Part shown: piece after piece, positions 47,529 through 57,958 of the stretch
How positions within the stretch are numbered: position 1 is the first letter of the stretch
Layout: every line of letters starts with the position of its first letter
From: Rhizophagus irregularis
Lineage: Eukaryota; Glomeromycota; Glomeromycetes; Glomerales; Glomeraceae
Reading direction: 5' to 3'
Length of the DNA: 64,000 nt
NCBI RefSeq assembly: GCF_026210795.1
Contig: NC_089438.1
Location: 3,307,501-3,371,500, forward strand
The notes under the pieces: model-generated
What the model saw: the letters and a program-made list of their open reading frames with translations, nothing else
What the model was told of the DNA's origin: nothing
The model's database searches: none
Translations under genes and position numbers: made by a program

Positions 47529-48002
47529 CTTTTCTTTTCCATAAAATTTGCCTAAATATCTTGATTTCCATATTGTGATAATTGTGCATTATTAATAGGT
47601 AATTGCTAGGATCAAAAATCCTAAAAACTATAAAGTATTTATAACCATTTTTTTTATTTTTGGTGTAATTTAAGAGCATATTGTATGTATGTAAATTGTA
47701 TTTTTATAAAGTCAGAATTTCTCAATTTCTTAATATTTTTATTAATAAACTTATTTGACAAAAAAATTTTTAGGAAAATTAATTAACTAAATCATGAGAA
47801 TTATTCTTTGGATTACTAAGCGCAGCTTTAATTTTATAAAAAAAGTTTATATAATGCTCAAGAAATATCATTAACCTACATTTGCTACATACACATCAGC
47901 TAAAATTTAAACCATGGTAAAGTTGTTACCAAAAAAGTTATTCTAAGACAACATTAAAGACTATTCACTACAAGAACGCAGTGGATCATTTAGAAATCAT
48001 AT

Positions 48003-48570
48003 CTATTGGTATTTTGGACACAAATGTTCAAAGTGTTCCTCAGTAACAGGTGCGAGTTTCGCATTTAAGCGATCAGGCTTAGATAAGACTGGCGGTGGGT
48101 CTTTTTGGGAGCAGGTTGCTCTTTAGGAGCTGGTTTCTCCTTAGTAACAGGTGGTTCTTCAGGAACTAATTCCGCAGCCTGTACAACTGGATTATCAGTA
48201 ACTGGGTCCGCGTCCTCTTGGTCTACCTGTGTCTCCTGTACGGGTTGGATGACTCTACCAAAATTCTCCGCGATTTTTGTCCTGTCAATTATATAATGAT
48301 TTTCTCAAGTACCCGAACGTCTTAAACGGGTTTTAGAAGTGAACTCCTTAATCTCCATGTTTTAATGAGTGTTTTTTGCTCGCCTTTTTCACTGCACCGG
48401 TTCTGCTAAGTGCTATAGAATCGGCACAAGGGATTTCAAATGTGTCGCAGTTATCAGGCCACATCGTATCGAGATAATACCGCATGAAGCGCTGATGATT
48501 TGGTATACTCGCTTCGATTAACTCATTCGGGTATTAGGCGCATTTCGAGGGTTATAGCTGGTTAAGTCTC
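48003..48570 (-). pseudogene. Fragment of a retroelement-like or repetitive gene
   Basis: This stretch is richer in GC than its flanks. The minus strand gives several coherent pieces in different frames: NHQRFMRYYLDTMWPDNCDT; MEIKEFTSKTRLRRSG; a Pro/Glu/Val-rich piece (EKPAPKEQPAP, EEPPV); and PDRLNAKLAPVTEEHFEHLC before a stop at 48003. At least two frameshifts and a stop separate them. The Pro/Glu-rich linker and composition resemble gag-pol elements, but no catalytic motif is visible. Assignment is uncertain. Confidence 0.4.
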
Positions 48571-48699
48571 GGTTGAGAAGATTTGACAGTTAGTATAATA
48601 TTTTTTATTATTAATATTATTTATGCAGATAATTAACCATTAATTTTAGGTTACTAAAGAAAATGAGAAAAAAAAATAAGCAAAAAAGTGAGAAGTTGA

Positions 48700-49250
48700 A
48701 TCTCAAATCATTGAAAGATGGAGTGATGATGAAACTGATAAGTTATTATCATATTTAAAAGATAATACGGAAAACTACAAGGAGGAAAAAAAGCTGTTAT
48801 GTATAATTTAATTTCTACTGAAATCATTAAAACAAAGTCTAGTGACAGCATTAAAGGTAGAATTAAACGAATATTGGAAAAGTATGAAAAAGTAAAGAAG
48901 CAGAATAATCAAAAGGATCTGAAAGGGTTGATTGAAAATGGTTTGAAAGATGGATAGTATTTTTGGATGTCGTGAAAATATTAATACTTCTTTTCTTTCA
49001 AATGATTCAACAAGATATATCAGTAATGATGAAGAAAAGGAAGTTAAAACTACAAAAAGAAAAAAGAATTCAACAGTAGAGTTTTTGGTTGATGATATGA
49101 ATAGCATTAACCAAATAGCTGAACGAAAATTTGAATTAGAACGTGATAGAATGGACAAGGAATATAAATTGCAATCAGAAAGGTAGAAGTTGAAAAACAA
49201 AGATGGGAGTATGAGAAGGAGCAAGCACGTATGCGACATGAATTACTTAT
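48700..49250 (+). pseudogene. Decayed Myb/SANT-like DNA-binding protein
   Basis: A first segment, ERWSDDETDKLLSYLKDNTE, starts a Myb/SANT-type helix bundle (the WSDDET..LL..L pattern). After a frameshift it continues with YNLISTEIIKTKSSDSIKGR and IKRILEKYEKVKK. A stop interrupts. A third segment starting at ATG 48950 (DSIFGCRENINTSFLSND) goes on to a charged coiled coil (INQIAERKFELERDRMDKEY). A last frame change gives KQRWEYEKEQARMRHELL. Trihelix/MADF-like proteins of this layout are often encoded by or derived from DNA transposons. Three lesions: not functional. Confidence 0.55.
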
Positions 49251-49259
49251 TATTTATAC

Positions 49260-49623
49260 ATGTGTGTTGAATGGCATTTCACCATTAACTTCAGTACCTT
49301 CTACATATTGGATATTTGGTCTTAAAGCCAACAAAGTACTAGCTCCATAACCCATTAAAATATTATTTGGGTTAGTCATTTCAAAGCTGGACTTTTGGCT
49401 TGATAGATAATAATAAGGAATGGATATAGATTTTGGTGATAAAGGTCTTTGTGCTAGAGGTGCTAATTCTAAAGGTCTTATCTTTGCGTTAAAGGTGCTG
49501 AATTTAAAGGTGTTGGTTCTATAGGATTTGGTGCTAGAGGTTTTGTGCTAAAGGTCTATACGTTTTTGAAGTTTGCTTAGTTACTTTAGAGTTTCGGACT
49601 TTTTGAATTTGTTGAGAAGACAT
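49260..49623 (-). pseudogene. Degraded Pro/Leu-repeat protein, opposite to the Myb/SANT relic
   Basis: ATG at 49623 gives MSSQQIQKVRNSKVTKQTSK and then frames broken by at least two shifts, rich in P-L-A-P repeats. It ends with YYYLSSQKSSFEMTNPNNIL and NIQYVEGTEVNGEMPFN. No family recognised. It converges with the Myb/SANT relic; both may come from one dead two-gene transposon. Confidence 0.4.
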
Positions 49624-49671
49624 AATTGAAAAAACGCGTAAAAAAGGTTTAACACGCGAAGAGATGACGAC

Positions 49672-49805
49672 TCAAGAAATTATCGAAATATCAATTTTGA
49701 TTGGTTATTTTTTGGCGTTCGACAAAACCCCCCAAAAAATTGAATAATACGAAAGATGCCGTTTCGGCATCTTTTCGTATTGCGTTGTACAAACTGAACA
49801 GCCTA
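49672..49805. mobile_element. Rearranged fragment related to the 19.4-kb MITE
   Basis: TGGTTATTTTTTGGCGTTCG lies in 49698-49722 with slight variation and matches the inverse of the 19414-19604 element. The end GAACAGCC also agrees. A hairpin (49746-49781) built on GATGCCGTTTCGGCATC occupies the middle. Confidence 0.4.
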
Positions 49806-49950
49806 ATCTAAAATAAACTTAAATCCGATGAAAATCATTTAATAATCATGTGACAATAGTTATGCTGATAATATATTTACAAATTACACTTAGCTTTTTT
49901 TATACAAACCTCAAATGAGTCAAAATTTTTTAATAAACTAGGTAACGGAG

Positions 49951-50518
49951 AGCATCGCCACCAAAAAGTGATATTTCTGGTTACATGTGATTTCCTCATT
50001 TTAACAAATCAATTTTCTTCTTCACTATACCTTTTTTTTATAAACTCATGTTTAGAAGTAGAGTCACAATAACAAGCCAAAACGACATTTATGGATAAAA
50101 AATGATTTTTCAAATTTTGTCATTAGATAATGAGTAATAATATTATAGTGCTATAAAACCGTCAAACTATGAAGATTTTATAAGAATACGATGTATTTAG
50201 AACAATTATACTAGGAAACGGAAACCGTTATCAAGTCCGAAGCGCAGTTATCATTGTACATCATCACGTGCCGGACGGACAACAGGAAACCAATACGAAT
50301 AATATATAGTCCTTCGTTACACTTCGGACTAATTAGGAACGTAAAGTTAAAATATTGCACCGAATATTGATTCAAAACCATAATTATAAAAAAAAAGTAT
50401 CTAAATTTTATTTGTAAAAAAAAAGTTCAATGCATTTTAATCTACCGAAAATGGTTATCCGAAATCACATGTAACCGGCGGCAAATAAATTCGGTTACCA
50501 CCTTTCGGTGGCGATGCT
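49951..50518. mobile_element. 568-bp MITE with ~50-bp terminal inverted repeats
   Basis: The left end AGCATCGCCACCAAAAAGTG, then GGTTACATGTGATTTCC, pairs with the right GAAATCACATGTAACCGG and the terminal CTTTCGGTGGCGATGCT. The right arm has an extra ~12 bp. No coding frame. Target duplication not obvious. Confidence 0.65.
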
Positions 50519-52206
50519 AGGGTCGTATATTAATTGTCACACAATGTACTTAAATATGATTGGTATTTAAAACAGACAAGAATCCAAGTACCTAATAATC
50601 ATAAGTGCCCTACGCTTGATAATTAGATATACTATATATTAGTGTTAATTATAAATAAATAAATACAGTGAAACCCGAATAATAAAAAAAAACTGGTAAA
50701 AAACTGAAAAATAAAATATTTAAAAAAATTGAAACCAATTAAAATTATGATTTCTTCAGTTTAAAATAAAAAACCAATTAAAGAAATTTTTTTCGGGTTG
50801 AAAAAAAAAAAATTTTAAAATTTCAGAAAAAAAAATAAATTTCCGATGATGCAATTGACCGCAGCATATCACATTGTATGTATAATGGGCTTTTTTATAT
50901 TAATATTTTTTTTTTCAGCTGAGAAATATATTTTATTTTGAGACAAAATGGATTAGATAAGCCACAAAATCTCATGGATTTGTGCACATGACCATGATAG
51001 CCAATCGACTATAATAAATTGGCGCAGATATATCACACATTTCATGTTGCACAATTCAAATTATTTATACAGGAGGGTAATCTAAACATCAAATTTTTTT
51101 GACGGAAATTATAAAATGAAAAGTTCATCGCAGAAATGTACAGAGGCCAAGCTAGTTAAATCCTTCTATCTTAAGATAGAAGGATTTAAGAATTTATCTA
51201 CAAGCGTAACATTAATAACTTTTGTATTTTAAATACGTGAAGTTAAATTAAGTTATATTTATAAATTTTAGAATAATATTCGTTAAATACAGTATAGAAT
51301 AAACTGTTTTACATATTAAATATATGTATATTAATTATGCTCGCTTAAGTTATATTATAAAAGAAGGCGAAGTTCAAGCACAACTTGTATTCACTTTTTT
51401 TTCCATATAGTCATTTTGAACTCGATTGAATCACTTCTCGTGAAAGCCTTAACGTTTATTACAATTATTTTTATATTAACAATCATGTCCTTTATATTTG
51501 AGTACTAAAATCCACAAACTAAAGAATGTCAATGTTTGTGCAAGTAGGAAAGTGAATTTAACAAATAATCAAATCAGAAATGCATAATCTAAAGGTGAAT
51601 TCGGTATTCTATATGTGGCATTCATATTATAATTGTTCGCTTAACAAATGTCATTATTATAAATTCGTTAGGTATATAAATTTTGGTGATGTTTACAAAT
51701 GGCCAATCGGAAAATTTCTTCCAACTAAATTTTTTTTTCTCCACGTTTTAGAATCCATGCGGAAAATAATGTTAATCCAACTTCCATTTTGTAATGTAGA
51801 TCTTGGTTTATTTATGATTGATTTACTGTATAAAGTTAAGTAAATACTTCATAGTGTTACAAAGTAATGACTTTTTACGCCCAATATTGTGGCGCAATTA
51901 TCTAAGCATAACAAATGACCTTTAAACTTGATTTTTAACCGGATAATAATTTACACGTGTTACAAATCCTAAAGTTGCTTTTTTGACATTGCTATAAATG
52001 CCCAAATATTAGAAATTATAATAAATAAGGAAATTTGCTTGGACTTAAAATTAAAAGTGGGGGTGATGCAAGTATGATCACAATGGTGCACATGAAGTCG
52101 GACAATTGACAAATTTGTTATATTTGATTCATTTATTTTTGAAAAAGCTCCTTTTATCTTCTTTTTGCAATTTTTGGTTTTTTTTCCACATTAGACTATA
52201 ATATCA
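50519..52206. other. Intergenic sequence before the GHKL/HExxH gene
   Basis: AT-rich, no supported gene. Contains the 34-bp palindrome at 51156-51189. An 87-codon frame at 51580 has no domain or splice support and was left out. Confidence 0.4.
51156..51189. repeat. Perfect 34-bp palindrome
   Basis: TTAAATCCTTCTATCTT is followed directly by its reverse complement. No gene end nearby, so a terminator role is not supported. Confidence 0.7.
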
Positions 52207-55200
52207 ATGTCCGTGAACGACTTTAGAAATCAAATCCTATCAGGTTCCGAAGAACAAATAGTCGAAGTCAATCAAAGAGATTTGATTGATAAAATTTTGG
52301 CTAGGTAAGCACCCTTAGTTAAAATTGGATTTTCTTTTCGCTATTTTTAATGTTTTTTTTTCGCCATTTAACTTAGGTATTCTTCCAAACATGTAATATA
52401 TCGGGAGTTATTGCAAAATTCTGGTAATAATTTTATTTATTATTGATTAATTATTGATTTATAATATGATATATGATTATAATAATTATCGTTATTAAAT
52501 AAAGATGATGCGGAATCAAAAAGTATCCAAATTAAGTTTGAAACTGAACCGAATACGGATAAAGTTACTCGAATTCTGTTCAAAAATGATGGATTCCATT
52601 TTAGACCCGAGGATTGGGAAAGGTTAAAAAAAATTGCCGAAGGAAATCCAGATGAGAAAAAAGTAAAATTGTCGAAAATTCTCGTTAAATTAAGTTAGTT
52701 AACAAATCTAACTCTACTTTATGATGTATACAGATAGGGGCTTTTGGCGTAGGCTTCTACTCTTTGTTTCAAGTTTGTGAAAACCCATTGTAAGTAATTT
52801 TAGTAGTATCGTTACGTGAACTATTAATTAATATTAATTTACGCTTAATTTAATAGTGTTTCATCCGGTGGACAAGGAATGGCTTTCTACTGGCGTGGAA
52901 ACAAATTATATACAAAGCGGGGAGAACAGGAATCGACTGATAATTGGACAACGTTTTTATTTGACATGAGAGAACCTATGAAGGTGAATATTTATGCACG
53001 TATGTTATATTTAGTGCTTGAATCATTCACTATGTTAACCTTTTTTTCATTTAATTAGTTGGAGGACGTTGAAGAATTCGCACAGTTCTTGGTCAATTCG
53101 CTGGTATGCTTAAAATAATTTAAATAATATCTTATAATCACTAGCAATAATTTATTAATTTCTTTTTCCATTTTAATAAGGGATTTACGGAAAATCTTCA
53201 GGAAATATCTGTGTACTTTAATGACGAATTAGTAATACAACTATCAAAAGAAATACAAGAGCCGGAAATTATGGAGATCACTCCTGAGTTTAATAGGCTT
53301 TCTCCACAAGGATTGTTCTACCTTACTTCGGTAGATGTTAGAGACGTTAAACTAAGCTTTAAGAAATTACTTGTTCCGGAAGATATTTGTACAGGAAAAT
53401 TTTATCCGAAGTACCCAACACCTATATCTCTTAAAATTGCAAGTGGAAATTTGGATGTTAGAGCCGAAGATGAGTTTTCTACGAAGATGAAACGGATTAC
53501 AAAAAAAGAACTACCACGTGAAACAACCATTCAAATGATTTATACTGGATTTGAAGAGCATGGAAATTATGTTTCTCCGATCTTCAAGGACTTGCTTCCA
53601 TATCCGGAACAAGGAAGGATATATATTGGTTTCCCTACTCATCAAACTACAGGATGTTGTTCTCACTTATCAGCTCGTGTAATTCCTACTGTACGTATAT
53701 TTATCTTGATTATAAAAAAGAAAAAAATTACTTTCATTAATACTAGTATTTACATTATTTAGGTGGAGCGAGAATCGATAGATTTAGTGGATATGACTTT
53801 AGCTAAATATAATAGCGAGATTCTATGTTTAGCAGGAACATTGTGTAGAATCTTGTATGAAGATGAAATGAATAAAATAAATAGGAGTATTGATACTCAA
53901 GGTTTTGAATGGTTTGAAGAACGGGCAGCACGTGCTTTAACACACTTTACCTTTAGTACAACTACACCAAATGAGCAAGTTGGGAAAATAACAGAGTCCC
54001 GATTTTTCAATTGTTCAGAAGAAAAATTGCCAATTCTTTCAACAACCGGCATCCTTCCGATATCTGATGTTCGTATTCCTAACCCAGAAATGGCAGAGTT
54101 CATAAGGACCGTTCCACTTGTTCCAATGTTTATATTTGAACAATGTAAAGCATTTTTTAAGAAAGCAAGTTCGATGAATCTTATAAGAGAATTGAATTTT
54201 CACGATGTTTTAACTGAATTGGGGAGTCGAGAATTTTCCGAAAACGAAATGATTGAACTTTTGAAATGGATGATTTCCTATTTGTCAAAAGGGAATACTG
54301 TTGATACATCAGAATTTGAACGGTTTATGGAACTTGCACATATTGGTAATAATTTTCTACCTTTGAAAACAATCCGTTGTTTTTTGAATCCAGGAATAAT
54401 TCCGCCCAATGTAGATGTTCCAGATTATGTATTGCCACATGCTATTTATAGAAATTTAAATCGCCAAGATCTTATAAAATGGTTTAGATGGTCAGAGTTA
54501 TCTTTAGTTAATTGGACAAGGTTTATTGTCAACAAACCTGATTTGGAAACGGACCCTACATTTGCTGAAAAGATTCATGAAATTTTAGCAAGGAATTTTA
54601 ATAAAATTTCGAAAAATGACAAGAGAGTACTTCGCCAGTTATTTGAGCGAAAGAGATGCATTCCAACTAAATTGGGAATGAAAATTCCCAGTGAGGCTTA
54701 CTTTGAAAATGTGAATCTATTTCCTGACTTACCAAAGATCGATTTTCAAAGACCTTTAAGTGTTAAGAATTTAATGGAGTTTCTTGGTGTTCGTAAGGTA
54801 ACCAGAAATTTCTTTGAAATTTTAATTTATTTTTTAATAATTAAACTAAATTTCTAAACTTATTTATAGGTTGTTGAAATAAACCTCATTATTGATCGTC
54901 TTACTAATCATGAAGATTGCGATTATATGCAACTTATAAAATATCTTACTTTAAAGTCAAATGATCTCAAACAAAATGACAAAAATATGTTAATGAACGG
55001 AAGAATCTGGCCAGGTTCGCAACAAACTCAACGTTTCGTTATTAGTGATCTACATATACCTTTAGACCTTCATCGCGATCTTGGTTTACCGGTAATTGAT
55101 TGGAAAGTAAGATGGACTCGTAACACACCAGAAGGTACACATATTACTATTATTTGATTTATTATGTACATTTTTTTTAATTACAAATAACAAATAAATT

Positions 55201-57958
55201 AATAAACTTTTTTTAGAGAAATTTTTAATTGACTTGGGTATACAACAATTTCCTACACTTACAAAAATTCTGGAACTGGCAGCATCTCCATCTGATTCTG
55301 AAATTCGCTACAAAGCTCTCAGATATTTTATTAATCATTTTGATAGAACATATTCTAGAATTTATCATCCAGCTGAAGTAAACGTTGAATTTTTGCCTTG
55401 TCTACATGATAATTATGCAAAACCCTTAGAGTGCTTTATTAATCCTGAATGCACGGTAATGGGTTTCAAAGTTATTAATGGAGAGTTGCAGTATCAAGTG
55501 GGAAAATTAGGTGTCCGCCAACATCCTTATCGTGAAGAGCTTTTAAACGAGTTATTGCAGAATCCTCCACGAGATGTGGTTAATGCGGAAAAAATTTTTG
55601 AATATTTGGCGACACGACAAACAGATTTTAATCGTTCTGATTTGAATAGACTTGCTAATTTTGATTTTATTCCAATTCGAAATCAATCTGATGGAATTTT
55701 CCTTACCAGACCATGTAAATGTTTTTTTAAAGTTCAAGACGAGTACGTATTTATTTTCTCTTTGTAAGTTCTCTCTTTAATTTAAAAAAAATTAAAAAAA
55801 TCTTCTTTTTAGATTGAAAGTTTTCTTTTTACAAATTGATTTTGGAGATAAGGCCAACAGATTTCTGCAAAGTTGTGGTGTCAAGGATGAACCATCTTCA
55901 ATAGAGTATGCTGAATTATTGATAAATTCATCGCGTAGATTGTGGCAATTAATTGGTGTAGAAAAATATTTAAATATTTTGAGGAAAATCGCTAATGACT
56001 TTAATAGTTTTGGAAATATGACTAGTAAATTAGGTTTGGTTTCAGGAATGAGAAAAGAACCAATTTTAGTTGCTATAACGAAAGAAAATAGAGAAATCAA
56101 TTCTGAAATGAAAGAAACCAATAATTCTCGCTTAGGTACGGCCAAAAAAATTTATATAAATGATGATAAAATATATCAAGGAATCTTTAATCCATTGACA
56201 GCTCCAGAAGAGGATAACTTAGAAACTTTATATAAGGTATATAACTAATTCTTTTTATTATATTTATACGAACAACATGCACTAATTTTATAGAATTTTT
56301 TTATTTAGAAATTAGGATGTAAATCACTACGTGATTCTGTAAAAGAAGCTTCAATTCCAAAAGGCAGTATCCGAGTAACCGATAAATCTCAACAATTTCA
56401 AGAAATAATTATAGAAAGAGCAAGTTTATTTTATTTTAAAAATCCTAAAGATGATATTAAAAGTGATGATGAGTGGCTTAAAAAATTAAAAGTTAGAGAG
56501 ATTGATTATATAGAAACAAGCTATACATTAGGAAATAACAAAAAGACTAGGAATAATAATACTAGCGTTCTTCGAGATGATAATAAAATGGATTCTTGGA
56601 CTCTTTATATAACGTGTAATTCGACTTCGCTTGATATTTCAAAACACATAGTTAGGAGTATTTACAAATCACATGAGTGGAAGAATATCTTTGCTGTTAA
56701 CACACTTTTAACTGCGTCTTTACAAGATTTAAAGGAAATGGGATATCCAGTCGAACGTATATTACAACAACACAATCCAATAGCTGCTAAAGTAAATACG
56801 AAACAAGAAAACGGAAAACCTATTTCTAATGTTGTTAAACCTTCAGTAGATAATATTTCTATACCCTTTCAATCTCAATTATATCCAGGGCAAGGAATAT
56901 ACCAAAGTGCTAGTACATCAAACCCTAACAGTTATACGAATAAGAAACCAATTAATATTACAAATAAAGATCCCGTCACTATAACAAATAGAGAATCGGT
57001 TGATATAACGAATAGGGGATCAGTTACAATAACGAATAAGGGACCAGTTACTATAACTAATAGGGAATCAGTTACTGTAGCTAATATTGAACTAGTTAAT
57101 ATAACAAATGAGCGTTCAATTAATATAACAAACGAAAAATCTGTCGACATAAAAAATAGAGAACCAGTTCCTATAACTTCTGAAACTACTCGCACTCTGC
57201 AAAAGTTTTTACAAGATACAATAAAAACTTTTTATTCTGATCCAAAAGGTATTACTAGTAATCAAGCCAACACAAAGAACATCATAAAAGCTTGTAATTT
57301 CGACAGGGGTAGTATTATTAATCATCAAGATAGTATCAAAATTGTCCATGAAAACCAAATGAATTATTGTAACATTGTAACGAGTATGTAATATTATACT
57401 ATTTTATTATTTTTACCAATTCTATTTTAATTTTTTTTTTTATTTTTCAGATTTACATTGTGTTAATACCTTCGAAGGAGTCGAACTTCATATTCCTGAA
57501 GACTCAGTTCAATTACCTCAGGCGTTCAATGCTTCATTAAACCAATTTATTGGTATACTGATAAATCTTGCAGCTGTTTTTGAACTCACTCCAAAAGATA
57601 TTCACGTATTTTATGATGAGACTTCAAATTCAATTGCATTCAATCGTAATAATGAATTATTTTTCAATTTAAAGTTTTATTGTGAATTACATGATGAAGA
57701 ATGTAAAAATAAACCTACAATTAATGCTATGACTTATTGGTTCATGATGATTTGTCATGAATTATCACATAATTTTATTCAACATCATAATTCTGAACAT
57801 GAAGTAAGTATAATAATAATACTTTTAATAATATAATTCATACATATATCTAATTTTATTTTATTTTATTTTTTCGATAGTACTACTTTTTATTATTTGC
57901 GGAAATTTATATGCCAAGTTTCTTAGAAACATTGAGAAGATGCGAAATTTTTTATTAA
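52207..57958 (+). CDS. Large protein with Hsp90-like (GHKL) ATPase N-terminus and C-terminal HExxH motif, 1,598 aa
   Basis: Fourteen exons: 52207-52304, 52377-52423, 52505-52662, 52734-52789, 52857-52983, 53059-53103, 53181-53690, 53763-54797, 54870-55134, 55217-55742, 55813-56236, 56309-57383, 57451-57803, 57881-57958. All GT..AG, in frame, no stop. The N-terminus has the GHKL N-box YRELLQNSDDAES (Glu and Asn for Mg-ATP), NDGFHF near the usual DxG position, and IGAFGVGFYSLF as the glycine-rich lid. Sacsin-type proteins and fungal DUF3684 proteins share this layout. A long middle region follows. Residues near 1370-1450 hold about eleven 8-residue repeats (xITNxxPV). The last ~110 residues have CHELSHNFIQHH, an HExxH zinc-protease-type motif. 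ATP-driven conformational work with a possible peptidase is inferred; chaperone or quality-control roles are guesses. Confidence 0.85.
56935..57180 (+). repeat. In-frame 24-bp minisatellite in the GHKL/HExxH gene
   Basis: About ten units similar to ACAAATAGGGAATCAGTTAC encode variants of N-(K/R)-x-(P/S)-V-x-I-T. Units diverge but never break the frame, so length and frame appear to be maintained. Confidence 0.75.

Noticed and set aside
51580-51843. 87-codon plus-strand ORF
   Set aside because: No domain, repeat, splice or promoter support; composition like surrounding intergenic DNA.
53897-56145. Minus-strand ORFs within the GHKL/HExxH gene (53897, 55552, 55792)
   Set aside because: Antisense shadows of a well-supported multi-exon gene.
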